Part shown: in pieces, positions 49,701 through 61,108 of the stretch
Layout: every line of letters starts with the position of its first letter
Position numbering within the stretch: the stretch's first letter is position 1
NCBI RefSeq assembly: GCF_026262505.1
Contig: NC_067208.1
Span: 19,539,962 to 19,603,961, forward strand
Direction of reading: 5' to 3'
Origin: Trichomonas vaginalis G3
Taxonomy: Eukaryota > Parabasalia > Trichomonadida > Trichomonadidae
DNA: 64,000 bases
The notes under the pieces: model-generated
Databases searched by the model: none
Told to the model about the DNA's origin: nothing
The model's input: only the letters and a program-made list of their open reading frames with translations
Translations under genes and position numbers: made by a program

Positions 49701-52136
49701 ATGGGTAGTTCTCAATCTTTTCCAAAACTTAGTAAAGAGGAAACTAAGATATTTTTAGACGGAGGATACAGCGAAATCCCATATAAAGTCCCTAAGGATA
49801 ACAAAATACAAATAATTAACGCTTCATGTAACAAAATACAGAAATTACCGCAAAATTTGTCAAATTTAGAAATTTTAGTCCTCAGTGAAAATGGATATGT
49901 TGAGGTTCCTCAGCAGGTGGTCGAAGTAATTTCAACGTGTCCACTCTTGAGAATGATTTGTTTGTCTTTTAATAAATTAACTAGTCTACCGCATAGTATT
50001 TTAATGCTCAAAAGCTTAAGATGGTTAGAATTGATGCAAAATAAAATAGAACATATTGATTTTGGACTACTCGATATTGAATCAGTCGACATATCTTCAA
50101 ATTACCTAAATAGACTTCCTCTATTCCCTTCAACGCTTACTAATTTCAATGTCGACTACAATTACGTTCAAAATGTCAAAATTAATTTACCAAATTTAAC
50201 AAGATTTTCGATCAAAATGAATAAAGTTTCTAATTTTATATTCAAACAATCTGCTCCCTCATTAACTCGCATAGACATCTCGATGAACGATCTCCAGGAG
50301 CTCCCAAACTTCGAGGAATATTGTCCTGCGCTTGAAATTTTGGATGTTTCAAACAACTACATTAAAACATTCCCAAAACTGCCGATTTCAATTACAGAGC
50401 TTTACATTTACGATAATTTAATCGAAGAAATCCCAGAAGAAATTTCAAATCTTGAATGTCTATCAAAACTTGATGCTCATGAGAATAAGATCAAGAAGAT
50501 TCCGAAATTACCTCATTCTCTTACAAGTTTGGAGCTTTACGAAAACGAAATTGAAGAAATCGAAGATGATGAGCTTCCAAACTTGTTTTTGGCCAATCTC
50601 GTTAGGAACAAAATCAAAGTATTCCCAAAGATGTTGAAGAATGTCCCTAAATGTTATATATTTAACAATGAAATTTCTGAAATTCCAAACGAAAATTTGG
50701 GAGACAAGCTTAGTTTCATCAATTTTGCGAAGAATAGCTTAACAGATATACCTCAGTCTTTGCTTAATTACAAAAATATGTCTCAAGTTCATTTTCAAAG
50801 TAATAAAATCAAGAAATTTCCAGAGGAGTTCAAAAGCATGGCACCAGAGTTCTTAGGATTATCTTTAAATCCTCTTGAAAGTGTAGATAATGTTCCTACA
50901 ACTCCCAAAGTGCTTGCAATGGGATATTGCGGGATTAATTCACTTCCAACCATAGAACTATTCAAATCTTTGGAAGTTGTCCATTTTCCAGGTAATAGTT
51001 TGACAGAATTTCCTTTCATTCCGTTGTTGAAGGAAGCTTATTTGTCAAGAAACAAAATCAAGCAGTTTCCAAAGTTTCCTGAAAACATGGAAGTCATAGA
51101 CCTTTCCTTTAACGAAATTGCAGATACTGCTGAGCTCTATTTCCCTATTCTCGAAGATTTGGACATATCTCACAACAGAATTTCCCAACTTTCAAACATT
51201 TCCCTTCCGAAAGTTGTTTCTTTGAAGATATCTGATAATCCCATTGCTCAAACCCTTGTATATGGCCAGTTCCCGCTGTTAGAAAATGTTGATATCTCAA
51301 ATACCAAAGTCAAATTCAGCGAAAAGGTTCCTGATTCTATCAGGGAAATCATCAGCAGTGTTGGAGAACCATCCATACAAAGGAAAGTATTCCCCAAGTG
51401 CCAGTGGGTCGGAGTTTCTGAAATGAAAGGAATCAGACCAACGCAAGAAGATGCCGTTATATGTTATCCGTTCGCTCCAAATGGAATCCATATATTTTCT
51501 GTGCTTGATGGCCACGGAGGATCGAAAACTTCGAACTTTGCTGCGTGTGACTTGTTTAATAACCTTTCTAAACTTGAGAAGGTCGATGAAAATACGCTGT
51601 CAGGATCTGTATCAGCAACACTTAAATCCCTCAAAGCGCAGCACTTCAACGATGGCTCTACAATGGCATTAGCCGTAATTACACCTAATAGACACATTTT
51701 TTCATGTCACTTAGGTGATTCCAGGACCATTGTTGTACGCCGCGATGGCTCCATTAGCCATTTTACTAAAGATCACAAACCAGATGAGAAATCCGAAGTT
51801 AAAAGAGTTCTCAGTCAGCATGGATTTATTCTAAAGCACCGTGTTATGGGACTCCTTGCTGTTTCCAGCTCTCTTGGCGATTTTGAAGTGGTTGGAATCG
51901 GACATCAGCCTGTAATTAGAGAATGGGTGATAGATGAGTCCGACAAATGGCTTGTCATATGTTGTGATGGAGTATTTGACGTTCTAACAAACGAAGAAGT
52001 GGGGAAAATTTGCCAAAATGCAACATCGGCTTCAGCATTAGCATATGATATTAAGAATATTGCCTTTGAGCTTCTTAGCCAGGATAATATATCATGTATA
52101 GCCGTGGACCTTGAGAATATGGCATTCTCAAATTAA
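49701..52136 (+). CDS. LRR-PP2C protein phosphatase (811 aa)
   Basis: Residues about 35-560 are leucine-rich repeats of about 20-23 residues ('LEILVLSENGYVEVPQQVVE', 'LSKLDAHENKIKKIPKLPHS', 'MEVIDLSFNEIADTAELYFP'). Residues about 570-805 form a PP2C (PPM) domain with 'GIRPTQEDAVIC', the metal-binding DGHGG at about 603-607, 'GSTMALAVITPNRH', 'CHLGDSRTIVVRRDGS', 'LAVSSSLGDFEVVG' and 'KWLVICCDGVFDVLTNEEVG'; the metal-binding aspartates are present. It therefore should be an active Mn/Mg-dependent serine/threonine phosphatase. The LRR plus PP2C arrangement resembles PHLPP and trichomonad adenylate-cyclase-like LRR proteins. The start MGSSQSFPKLS has glycine 2 and a serine at 6, a good N-myristoylation context, so it may sit on membranes. 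The gene is intact. Confidence 0.92.
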   Translation: MGSSQSFPKLSKEETKIFLDGGYSEIPYKVPKDNKIQIINASCNKIQKLPQNLSNLEILVLSENGYVEVPQQVVEVISTCPLLRMICLSFNKLTSLPHSILMLKSLRWLELMQNKIEHIDFGLLDIESVDISSNYLNRLPLFPSTLTNFNVDYNYVQNVKINLPNLTRFSIKMNKVSNFIFKQSAPSLTRIDISMNDLQELPNFEEYCPALEILDVSNNYIKTFPKLPISITELYIYDNLIEEIPEEISNLECLSKLDAHENKIKKIPKLPHSLTSLELYENEIEEIEDDELPNLFLANLVRNKIKVFPKMLKNVPKCYIFNNEISEIPNENLGDKLSFINFAKNSLTDIPQSLLNYKNMSQVHFQSNKIKKFPEEFKSMAPEFLGLSLNPLESVDNVPTTPKVLAMGYCGINSLPTIELFKSLEVVHFPGNSLTEFPFIPLLKEAYLSRNKIKQFPKFPENMEVIDLSFNEIADTAELYFPILEDLDISHNRISQLSNISLPKVVSLKISDNPIAQTLVYGQFPLLENVDISNTKVKFSEKVPDSIREIISSVGEPSIQRKVFPKCQWVGVSEMKGIRPTQEDAVICYPFAPNGIHIFSVLDGHGGSKTSNFAACDLFNNLSKLEKVDENTLSGSVSATLKSLKAQHFNDGSTMALAVITPNRHIFSCHLGDSRTIVVRRDGSISHFTKDHKPDEKSEVKRVLSQHGFILKHRVMGLLAVSSSLGDFEVVGIGHQPVIREWVIDESDKWLVICCDGVFDVLTNEEVGKICQNATSASALAYDIKNIAFELLSQDNISCIAVDLENMAFSN

Positions 52137-52520
52137 TTTTTGTATTGTATATATTATATTATGTAAAAATTAATTTACTGTTTGATGTTCTTTAAATATA
52201 ATAGCTTTTTTCTATTAGATTTTGAAGAAAATTAAATAAATATCTTAATTTCCATTTAAATATTATCGAAAATAGTCTGTTTTTGAAAGGTTTTTGCTGT
52301 CTACATTGTTAAATAAAAGAGATTGATACGACTGGATTTGACAAATATGAAAATTTATGAAATTTGTTTTGATGATTAATTTTTGAAATTTCACTACATT
52401 AGAATATATATCTAAAGCTATGAACATTGCTGTAGTATCTCAATGACTTGTACTATTATTTCCCTATTCTAAATTAAGATTTTACTTGGAATAAGAGCTG
52501 AAAATAGATCATCAAAAAAA
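52137..52520. other. Short spacer, no gene seen
   Basis: 384 AT-rich bases between two plus-strand genes. A TCATC before the next ATG (about 52513) resembles but does not match TCAYW. Confidence 0.55.
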
Positions 52521-55500
52521 ATGTTGCAGAAAAAAAAATACAATTTTTTCCAACACTTTTTTGTTTTTTTAATCTCTATTTTGGATTCTCTTTTTCGACC
52601 TTTCCCTTTTATTGGGGTGATTTCTGACTATCAGAAATCGTTCCGTGATGAAGTTGACCGATCTACACCCGATAAAGATGTGATAATTCAAAAAATTAAG
52701 CAACAAGCGAAATTACTTGAAGAATCCTATCCTTCTCTCTCAAATACATATGAAAATTTAATGACCATAATAAGAGATGAATTTGATTATCTCGTAAAAG
52801 ATAGCAAGCGATTTGAAATGATGCCAATAATTGGAGCTGAAAAATATTATGCCGCAGCTACAAAATCAAGCAATATTGCTTCAATGCCTCCAAATCAACT
52901 CTTCAATTACCTTGAAGAATACTTTTCATCTATAGAACCCGTAAATTACCCAGTTCTTCTTAAATTCGGTTTATCTCCAAGTACATATCCATTGGCAAAG
53001 CTGAGTATTATAGTTAACATGATCTCAAAGCAACATGAATTCGATATTGAAGAAAACGTTAAAAAAGTTACAATTTCAGAAGATGGCGCTGAAGACAACA
53101 CACCTAATTCCGCAAAAGCATTTACAAGATTAATCAAATTGCCCGATCATCCCATCCAAAAATGGTGCGAAAGCTCTAAAATTACAAAATTAATTAATAA
53201 ATCTCCAAACAAAACTATCTACATCAATTCATTAGGTGGACCATACATTGTGTTCGACAATTCCCAAGGACGATACATAATTGATATTGTTTCCCAAAAA
53301 TATCAATTCAAGAATGAACAATTCAAAGATCTCAACGAAATCATTGACAACAGATACGTTCTTAAGAATTCTGCAATTGTCAATGGTCGTTTATTCTTTG
53401 TTGTTCTAGACAATTACGACGTCAGTATTATTTCATTCAAAAACGACGAAATGCCAACCAAACCAGGTACAGGCGAAGTCACAGACATTGGCGTGTCCAC
53501 TGCCTGCTCCGGCACTTGTTTGCACGTGATTTTCGACAAATTACATGTTTACACGAATTCAAACGAAATCATTGTTTACAGTTTGACCGACATGACCATA
53601 ATTGAAGAGTATCCGCAGTACTACATCTACTCCATGGTCAACTTTTCCGAGAAGGATATTTTCGGAATAAGTTACAACAACAATGAAATTTTTGTTGATC
53701 TGAGAAAGAACGAAAAAAGTGACAAATATTTGACAGTTGTCAGACCCTGTTTTGCCTTACAGTCCTACGAAGTTGTTTCATTTATTATCGATGATATTCT
53801 TATGGAAGTTACGAATTGTTTTATTTCTTTGATCGAAACAGGCAAAGCACAGTCATTTTTAGCTGCAAACGCAGCGAAACACATCGAATACATCCTCAGG
53901 ATTATCAAGAGTTTGGAGAACTTCGATGTTGACAGAGACCTCAGGAATTTCCTGAATCTGATGCTTGACAGACTGTTGATATTGAACATCAGACAGATGT
54001 ATTCGACAAACAAAGCCATCAATGACGAAATCAAGTCAAAAATCATTGTTTACTTGGGAAGACAGATCCCAACGTCGCCAATCAAAGACACTTACGACAT
54101 GTTGATAAGAGCAGTCAAATACGGAATCTACTGGCCAAACTTAGTCAGCAGAATCCACGAGGATTATCTCAGATTCTCTGACACTCCGATTTTTGACATT
54201 TTCAAACTGCCGCAGAGTATATTTTTGCCGTTTGATATAGATATCTTTGGCTTCTGCAGCAGTCTTGAAGAGTCGGTAGAGCTCATGAACCAAAGGATCA
54301 ACGACATGTACTTAATAGTCAAAAGGGTCGGAATCAAAAACGGAAATATGAAGAAACACTTTTTTGACAAAGAAATCATCAAATTTGTCAATTTTGTTTT
54401 CGAGTATATCATCAAATATCAAGCTCCTGTTACTCGTCAACTGTTTTCACTATTGTCTGTTATTCCGATGGGCCCTTATTTGGCTGATTGCGTGATCACC
54501 AACATGAACAAGATTTGCGAAAGCGGATTCATTTTCAAACTGATGAACAGAGACAAAGGATTCATGGAATTCATGAAGTATTTGTTGAATTTCGGAAATG
54601 GCAAAGATGTTCTTTCATCTATTACATTCAACACAACTATCTTCTCTCCAGAAAACATCTGCGGAGATATAGAAACATATTTCCCGACTCCTTTCGACAA
54701 AATCAGAATCAAACAGAAAGATTTCGTCAAAGGACAAGCAAATCAAAACGCTTTCTTCAACTACGAGGAATTGAACACAGAAGAAGACACAACAAATGTT
54801 GATGGATATAACTTGAGTGTTGATATAATTGGAAACAACAAAAGTTCGCAGTATTTACTTGATGGAATTGTTTCGAGATTTAATTCAAAAGAAATGCAAA
54901 TTCTTGATAGAGATCGCGCGAAATACGGTCTTTTGATCTATCTCTATTCCAAATGCGTAAAAGTCTCAAGAGAAGCGATTCCTCCAACTGGAATGGAAGA
55001 AACACACAAAGAAATTCTGAGTCTGCCGATTTACAACAAGTCAAACTTAGAGCTGTACGTTTTCAATGATGAATTGAGGAAAATTGTCCGTTCTCCAGAG
55101 ATCCAGTTTGGAAATGCAACTGATATATTCACAATTCTCGCTCTGGCAACAACAGAAAATATACTGAGAAGGCCAGAGAAAAGATTCAAATCGTTCGGCA
55201 GCGAAATCCAATTATTGCCTGTAAAAATCGCTATTTCTGTCATTTGGTTGTGTAACTACATAGAAGAGTTCAACGAATTTAAGAAGAATCCGTCATTGAA
55301 GTTGTTTGAAGAGAAGTTCAAAAAGATTTTGCCGAAAATTAGAAAGATAAAAGGAGATTTGATCCAGTTCAAGAAGAATGATAGTTTCGACTCAATGGTA
55401 GGTTCGGTACAGAAGAAATTCCCTATTCTGATGGACGCTGCTTTTGTAGAAAATCCAACTGAAGAAAACAGAGAAAAAAGGTTCGAAAGAGTCATCAAAT

Positions 55501-58500
55501 TCTACTCATTTGATTTCGATAATTACGAAATGACAAAAATTGACAATTTGAAACGGCTCAAATGTAACCTACCAACAAATGTTAATACTTCCATTAAGAA
55601 ATTGGTTGCAAAGCTGTTCAAATATAAGAATCACAATTTCGCCATTCCTTTGGCAAGAAGTTTAATCCAGGAACTTGATTACGATCAAATTGAACCAGAT
55701 GTCAAAGGGCAAATGAAGAATTTCAATGATATCGTCATTTTCTCGCACATGATTCATGAAGAAAAGGATGTAGAACAGATCATCCAGCTGACACGAGCTG
55801 TCACCGTTCAAACCCATGAAGAAACAGATAATGTTTTGATCAACGCCAGACAAGTTTTAGGAAATATGGGTTTGGCTCTTGAGGATTGCAGACTCTGCAG
55901 AGAATCGTTGCCTATGCTCGGCAGTGAAACGGAAAGGTCTAAGTTCATCCTCCTCGGATGGGGCGCACAACATACATGCGATTACTGGCATATTTCTGAC
56001 AAAGTTTGCTTCATCAGATCAAAACTTGATCCTCGCACAATCATCGAGAAAATAGACATCGAACAATTCGACGTGAGTTTGGGAGCAATGATTGCTTTGG
56101 GCGCCGAGATCTTTGACTCCGAAATCACTGGATACATCAAAGTGAAAGGAGAAACAAAGCTCGCGATCGAATGCGATGTCGACTTGCAGAGAAATTCCCA
56201 GGCTTGTTTCAAAGTCGACGCTCCGAGGTTCCCAATTGACAATGGATTGATCAATCAGATGAGTGAGTTCGTCAACGCCATCGACATGAATACAGAAGAT
56301 CCATCGAAGGGAATATCAAACTGCGTCATCCTGTCATTCATGACGAAAATGTTTGACGCAGTTGCTGACAAAGAATCATTTGCAAAGAAATTTAGGAAAC
56401 TTGCAACACTCGTAAAAACTTACAACGGCAAGAAAGTTCCTAATTTCTCCAACTCGAAGTACTCTTTCATCATCAGGCAGCAGCTGAATAAATTCGTAAA
56501 AACTAAGAGTTATCCTGACAGATTCGTTCCATTGACTCACTGCGTCCTATGCGACAAGTCAGGGCTCAGGGGAAGACCAGAAACAACTTCATTCTTTGTG
56601 CACACGAAACAGATTGACAATACCCACTTTCTCAAGATTTCCTTCGCTCAAATGAAGACGCAACTGAAATACATCGGATTCATCTCTGAAGACTGGGACT
56701 GCACTGTTTTGAGCCTTCTGGACAGAAACATCTACATGGACAAGAAGTTTGTTCCTTACAATGGCTCTACATCCGAAATTCGGCTTTGGATGGACGGATC
56801 CTTCCTCTGTTTCGGAAATGTAAAAGTCGACTCCGGAGAAGCAAAGAAGCGCTGGGTTTTCGTCATCACTGTCTGCGATGATTCTTTGATCAATTACGAG
56901 TACGAGAATAAAGACAATTCACTTCAAGCTGTTGAAGTTCCTCCGAAGCAGCACAACTTCGACATCAGCCAGATTTTCCCCAAAGTTTGTGTCGGAATGC
57001 AGGCGAAGATCGAAGGACACTCTAACTTGATTGTCAATAAATTGGAAGATCCATTCCTTTACATCGTCGAAGGCTGCAATTTCGAAATCATGAGCAGCGT
57101 CAGCTACCACATTCCTGCCCATCAAATCACCACTCAGTACACTCCATTCGACAGTGTAATGAACTGCGCTGAAACGCAGAATCAAATAGGAATTAAGCCG
57201 CAATTAATAAACGATATACTGGAGACATGCCAGAACTACTTCATCTCGATGATACAGACGCTTGTTCCTTACTACACGCAGGAGATAAACAGCGACATGG
57301 CTCTTTCTCTGATCACGAAACTGACTGACACTTCATCGCAGGCAGAACTCAACAGGATCAAGGAAATGATAAATGGAAAGGAGGAAGAAATCAGAGCGAA
57401 ATTGGAGGAAACAGTGATGGAAGGAGATAGAAATTCGTCATTCACAGTTTGCAGAGATATCAACCAATTATATAGCTCCCAATACGGATCAGCGCAAATC
57501 GGACTTTTCCAGGCATGGAACCACAGTCTTTTCTACAGGAAGACGTTCTTGAATGGCTTGGAATTGTTCTCCAAGTACAAGAAAGTCTGTTTGGGATTCA
57601 TTCCTATGATTCTCAGGGAATTCAAATTCGAACTTCCTTCGGATTTGAATTCTGCGAAGATGATTTTGAACTTCTTCAACTCCCCTGCAAACGAAGCTTA
57701 TTTCAACCACATGACTGCAAGTGATTGCACTGATTATTTCAACAAATTGGTGACCTTTGTTTTCGAAAGGGATCCACAGACAATTGTCACAAAACAAGCA
57801 CATTCTTCCTTGATAAACAGATGTGCAGAATCACTCATTCCAAATCTGTTTGAACTCGGAAAGAACGCAGGAAACAAAGAGAAGAGAATGCCGCCTTTGC
57901 TGTTATTCTCCGACAAAGGAGCGAAATTCTCTAAATCTGTTTATAAGCACAACAACTTCTATCCTGTTGAGATACTGCTTCCGAACGGACAAACTAAGAT
58001 TCTCCAAAGTAGCTCGAGATACGAGGAAAACAAAGGATACAGATACCACTTTGGAACAAACGGAAATCAAGTTCTAAACGATTGGAAAGCATTCGTAAAC
58101 GCTGATTTCTCTGATATCTACAAGCCTTTGTTAGTTGATTACATGTTAAAGAACAAAATCACTGACAAAAAGATTGGAAATTATCCTCCAATTGTTGTTT
58201 ACTTCGCCTGCATCGGATTGTCATTATTAACCGAAGTCGATGATGATTACTTCGATTACTTCACTCGAGAAATGGATCCGATCTTCAATATGGTAGACAG
58301 TAACTTGAAGGTTGGCTGGCTGAACAATTTCGAAGATTGGGCTGAAGCAGGATTAATAGGATATCTATACATCGACATCAAAAAGACTCATTCGCAAGGT
58401 GTTCCCTATGATTCTCCAGATCTAATCAGAGTCATCGATTACCTCGCGAGAGACGAAGCCCATTTCCCATCAAATTTGATTGCGTTCAAGGATAAACAGA

Positions 58501-59324
58501 ACAAGATGATTTACTTCGTGAAATACGCGAACTCAACCGGCCAAGATGTCGGTGGAATGTTCAGAGACTCATTCTTCATCATGGTGAATGAGTTGATGGA
58601 CGTGAACATCAGGTATTTCATCAAGCCTCCAAACACTTTGCACTGCGAAAGAGAGAAACTGGTTCCTGCTCCAAATATGCCACTGAAAGTCGCGTCAACA
58701 ATCGGATCTCTCTTGTCAAGTGCAATTGCAACGAAGTACACCCAGAAAGCATGGAATATTCCTCGCTTTATTTGGGACAGCTTCGTCACTGACGCCAATC
58801 TTTCAGACCTCGTTGACTGCGACGATCCGAACTATTTCCGCAACCTGGAAAAGATTGTCAATGCGATGAGAGAAGGATTTTGGAAGGTCATTCCTCTGGA
58901 CTATGTAAGGAACTTCTCTGGAAGATTCATCGAGGGATTGTCATGTGGAAAGAAGGCTGAAATGGACTTGAACACATTCTTGAACTACTTCACTCCAGAT
59001 TCAGTTATTACCTCTGTCTGGCCTGTTTTCATGGAGGCAATCAGTACATTCACTTCAGACGAGCTCTCGAAACTGATGGCTTTCATCACTGGAAATGACA
59101 CTCCGAAACTGGATAGAGACTTCAGCATGAAATTGACTGAGTTGTCTAACGATGATGTTGAACAAGACGAAAACAGATTCTTGCTCCCGAAGGCTCACAC
59201 TTGCTTCAACAAAATTGATATTATGCCTTTCACAAACGCAGAAATCCTCAGAGAAAAGCTGACAAAATGTATAACATACCGCTCAGACTTTGAAGATGAG
59301 GAGAGTCCATGTAGAATTATTTAA
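52521..59324 (+). CDS. Giant HECT-type E3 ubiquitin ligase (2267 aa)
   Basis: The last 350 residues or so are a HECT domain: 'NKMIYFVKYANSTGQDVGGM', then 'GGMFRDSFFIMVNELMD', a long N-lobe, and the C-lobe 'LLPKAHTCFNKIDIMPFTNA' with catalytic cysteine at about residue 2228, close to the C-terminus as expected. The N-terminal 1900 residues are mostly helical, with one beta-rich, SPRY-like or beta-propeller-like stretch around residues 1130-1260 and another around 1400-1520 ('SFLCFGNVKVDSGEAKKRWV'). This resembles large HERC/HECTD-type ligases. It would transfer ubiquitin to substrates; none can be named. The first 40 residues (FFQHFFVFLISILDSLFRPF) are hydrophobic and might be misassigned leader, in which case the start is later. 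No break is visible. It ends TTATTTAAATAAA-like, giving a TAAATAAA signal. Confidence 0.9.
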   Translation: MLQKKKYNFFQHFFVFLISILDSLFRPFPFIGVISDYQKSFRDEVDRSTPDKDVIIQKIKQQAKLLEESYPSLSNTYENLMTIIRDEFDYLVKDSKRFEMMPIIGAEKYYAAATKSSNIASMPPNQLFNYLEEYFSSIEPVNYPVLLKFGLSPSTYPLAKLSIIVNMISKQHEFDIEENVKKVTISEDGAEDNTPNSAKAFTRLIKLPDHPIQKWCESSKITKLINKSPNKTIYINSLGGPYIVFDNSQGRYIIDIVSQKYQFKNEQFKDLNEIIDNRYVLKNSAIVNGRLFFVVLDNYDVSIISFKNDEMPTKPGTGEVTDIGVSTACSGTCLHVIFDKLHVYTNSNEIIVYSLTDMTIIEEYPQYYIYSMVNFSEKDIFGISYNNNEIFVDLRKNEKSDKYLTVVRPCFALQSYEVVSFIIDDILMEVTNCFISLIETGKAQSFLAANAAKHIEYILRIIKSLENFDVDRDLRNFLNLMLDRLLILNIRQMYSTNKAINDEIKSKIIVYLGRQIPTSPIKDTYDMLIRAVKYGIYWPNLVSRIHEDYLRFSDTPIFDIFKLPQSIFLPFDIDIFGFCSSLEESVELMNQRINDMYLIVKRVGIKNGNMKKHFFDKEIIKFVNFVFEYIIKYQAPVTRQLFSLLSVIPMGPYLADCVITNMNKICESGFIFKLMNRDKGFMEFMKYLLNFGNGKDVLSSITFNTTIFSPENICGDIETYFPTPFDKIRIKQKDFVKGQANQNAFFNYEELNTEEDTTNVDGYNLSVDIIGNNKSSQYLLDGIVSRFNSKEMQILDRDRAKYGLLIYLYSKCVKVSREAIPPTGMEETHKEILSLPIYNKSNLELYVFNDELRKIVRSPEIQFGNATDIFTILALATTENILRRPEKRFKSFGSEIQLLPVKIAISVIWLCNYIEEFNEFKKNPSLKLFEEKFKKILPKIRKIKGDLIQFKKNDSFDSMVGSVQKKFPILMDAAFVENPTEENREKRFERVIKFYSFDFDNYEMTKIDNLKRLKCNLPTNVNTSIKKLVAKLFKYKNHNFAIPLARSLIQELDYDQIEPDVKGQMKNFNDIVIFSHMIHEEKDVEQIIQLTRAVTVQTHEETDNVLINARQVLGNMGLALEDCRLCRESLPMLGSETERSKFILLGWGAQHTCDYWHISDKVCFIRSKLDPRTIIEKIDIEQFDVSLGAMIALGAEIFDSEITGYIKVKGETKLAIECDVDLQRNSQACFKVDAPRFPIDNGLINQMSEFVNAIDMNTEDPSKGISNCVILSFMTKMFDAVADKESFAKKFRKLATLVKTYNGKKVPNFSNSKYSFIIRQQLNKFVKTKSYPDRFVPLTHCVLCDKSGLRGRPETTSFFVHTKQIDNTHFLKISFAQMKTQLKYIGFISEDWDCTVLSLLDRNIYMDKKFVPYNGSTSEIRLWMDGSFLCFGNVKVDSGEAKKRWVFVITVCDDSLINYEYENKDNSLQAVEVPPKQHNFDISQIFPKVCVGMQAKIEGHSNLIVNKLEDPFLYIVEGCNFEIMSSVSYHIPAHQITTQYTPFDSVMNCAETQNQIGIKPQLINDILETCQNYFISMIQTLVPYYTQEINSDMALSLITKLTDTSSQAELNRIKEMINGKEEEIRAKLEETVMEGDRNSSFTVCRDINQLYSSQYGSAQIGLFQAWNHSLFYRKTFLNGLELFSKYKKVCLGFIPMILREFKFELPSDLNSAKMILNFFNSPANEAYFNHMTASDCTDYFNKLVTFVFERDPQTIVTKQAHSSLINRCAESLIPNLFELGKNAGNKEKRMPPLLLFSDKGAKFSKSVYKHNNFYPVEILLPNGQTKILQSSSRYEENKGYRYHFGTNGNQVLNDWKAFVNADFSDIYKPLLVDYMLKNKITDKKIGNYPPIVVYFACIGLSLLTEVDDDYFDYFTREMDPIFNMVDSNLKVGWLNNFEDWAEAGLIGYLYIDIKKTHSQGVPYDSPDLIRVIDYLARDEAHFPSNLIAFKDKQNKMIYFVKYANSTGQDVGGMFRDSFFIMVNELMDVNIRYFIKPPNTLHCEREKLVPAPNMPLKVASTIGSLLSSAIATKYTQKAWNIPRFIWDSFVTDANLSDLVDCDDPNYFRNLEKIVNAMREGFWKVIPLDYVRNFSGRFIEGLSCGKKAEMDLNTFLNYFTPDSVITSVWPVFMEAISTFTSDELSKLMAFITGNDTPKLDRDFSMKLTELSNDDVEQDENRFLLPKAHTCFNKIDIMPFTNAEILREKLTKCITYRSDFEDEESPCRII

Positions 59325-60837
59325 ATAAATTTTATATTTTTTTTTTACCATAACTATTTTTTTTATCATATGTGATAACTAATTCCTCTTACTTCTTTAA
59401 ATTATTAAAATTACCCTCAATTTTTAACTTTTGCAACTCCAAAAACCAGGTGTTTTTCCAGAACTACCATCTAGGATGAGTCCTAGGAGCTATAATTCTA
59501 GGGTTAGATGATACCCACTTAGTACTTTTATTTGTATATGTTTTAGTGGAATTTGGTGAGGGGTCATGAAATTCGTATCTAATTTGCTATCATCTAAGCT
59601 GGTAAAAGTTAGAGAAAGCTATTTACTGGTTGTATATTACAAATATACCTTGTAATAGAAAATATAAGTGTTTGTGATTTAAATTCGCTCAATTAGCTCG
59701 AAAAATTGTTTTATATCCATGACAAACTAACACAATCCTATTTATGTGATTGCCACTCTGTTCCCAAAATATATCAGCATGAATATATATATATTGATAT
59801 TATTTGCAATTTCATCATTAAATAGTACTTTTTTTTCTATTTTTAATTTAGAAATAGTATATTTATATGATAGCGACACAAGATTTTAATTAAAAAATAT
59901 ATGTTATCGATCATCACACTCAAATTGAATTTCAAAAATTTTAGAATTTTTCAATTTCAATATTGAAAATATATTTCTTATATCATAGCGATTCATGTTA
60001 TAATAATATGGAGAAAAATATTGTTTTAAATCTAAAATTTAAAATGAATGATTGGGCATTACATTAATCCAATTTATTGTTTATTTGTTAATCTAGTGGA
60101 AACAATTAATATTTTGGAGAAACAAAAATTTGAAATTTGAAATTTTGAAAAAAATGCATGAATCGGTAATTAAACATTGATTTATTAATTTATTAGCCAT
60201 GCTTTTGATGTTGGTCTTATTCTTAAGCCGATTTAAAGAATTAATTTTTCCAAATCGTGTTTGACATTAACACATATAGATATATCAGGAAAAAAGGTAT
60301 CACTTATCAAGTTATTGGTTTTTATGTATCTCCTAACTTTGCCTCGTTCTGAATACAATTCTAGTTAACGAATTTTAAATAACTATATGAAGAATACATC
60401 ATTTTGGTTTTATTATTATTAAAATGATATATATTAGCTATGTATATGCTTGTAAGAATATTATTCCGTGAATTGGAAACAGAAAAAATAAATTTAGACA
60501 GAAAATGCATATCTTTAAAAAATAATATGAAATTTAGCTTTGATATTATTATCCGATAAAATATGCATGATAATTACTCCGCAAATAAAATTTAGGAAGC
60601 AAGTTGTGACGGTTTGGGCGGTTTTCAATGGCCCACAAGGAAGGAAGTATCGTTTTATCAGGCAACAAGAGGTCTTGAAATGAGTAAAGGACTGATCACC
60701 CTTGAAAGGTTCAAACTTGCTTGCGCGCCGCAGTCTTAAAAATGATATGTTTCACTTCTGGTCGAAAATTTCAACCTCTATGACAGTTGTTGGATGAACA
60801 ATTGTGTAGCGGGATGAAATCTGAGTGCGGCCTGGGG
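59325..60837. other. Spacer of about 1.5 kb, no gene seen
   Basis: AT-rich DNA with no protein-like open frame. A small palindrome (TCTAGGATGAGTCCTAGGA) lies near 59470. The 60600-60837 part is less AT-rich and leads into the foldback element. Confidence 0.6.
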
Positions 60838-61081
60838 CTGCAGCATCAATCTTCCCGGCATCTTTACCGCAATCATCTCTTAGATTGCACACAAAGTTGC
60901 GAACGAGCAGCTTTCTATGCGGTAAAGATGCCGGTAAAAGAGAGCCGTAGTGATTCTCTGCTGCAGCGTCAATCTTCCCGGCATCTTTACCGCAATCATC
61001 TCTTAGATTGCACACAAAGTTGCGAACGAGCAGTTTTCTATGCGGTAAAGATGCCGGAAAGAGAGAGTCGATGTGAGGTTC
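60838..61081. repeat. 122-bp tandem unit, two left copies
   Basis: Copies start at 60838 and 60960 (GCTGCAGC). Each contains a hairpin with arms CCGGCATCTTTACCGCA-type and TGCGGTAAAGATGCCGG. Copies differ at few positions. Confidence 0.9.
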
Positions 61082-61108
61082 TTTTCGAGGGCTCCTCGAA
61101 TGAGACAC

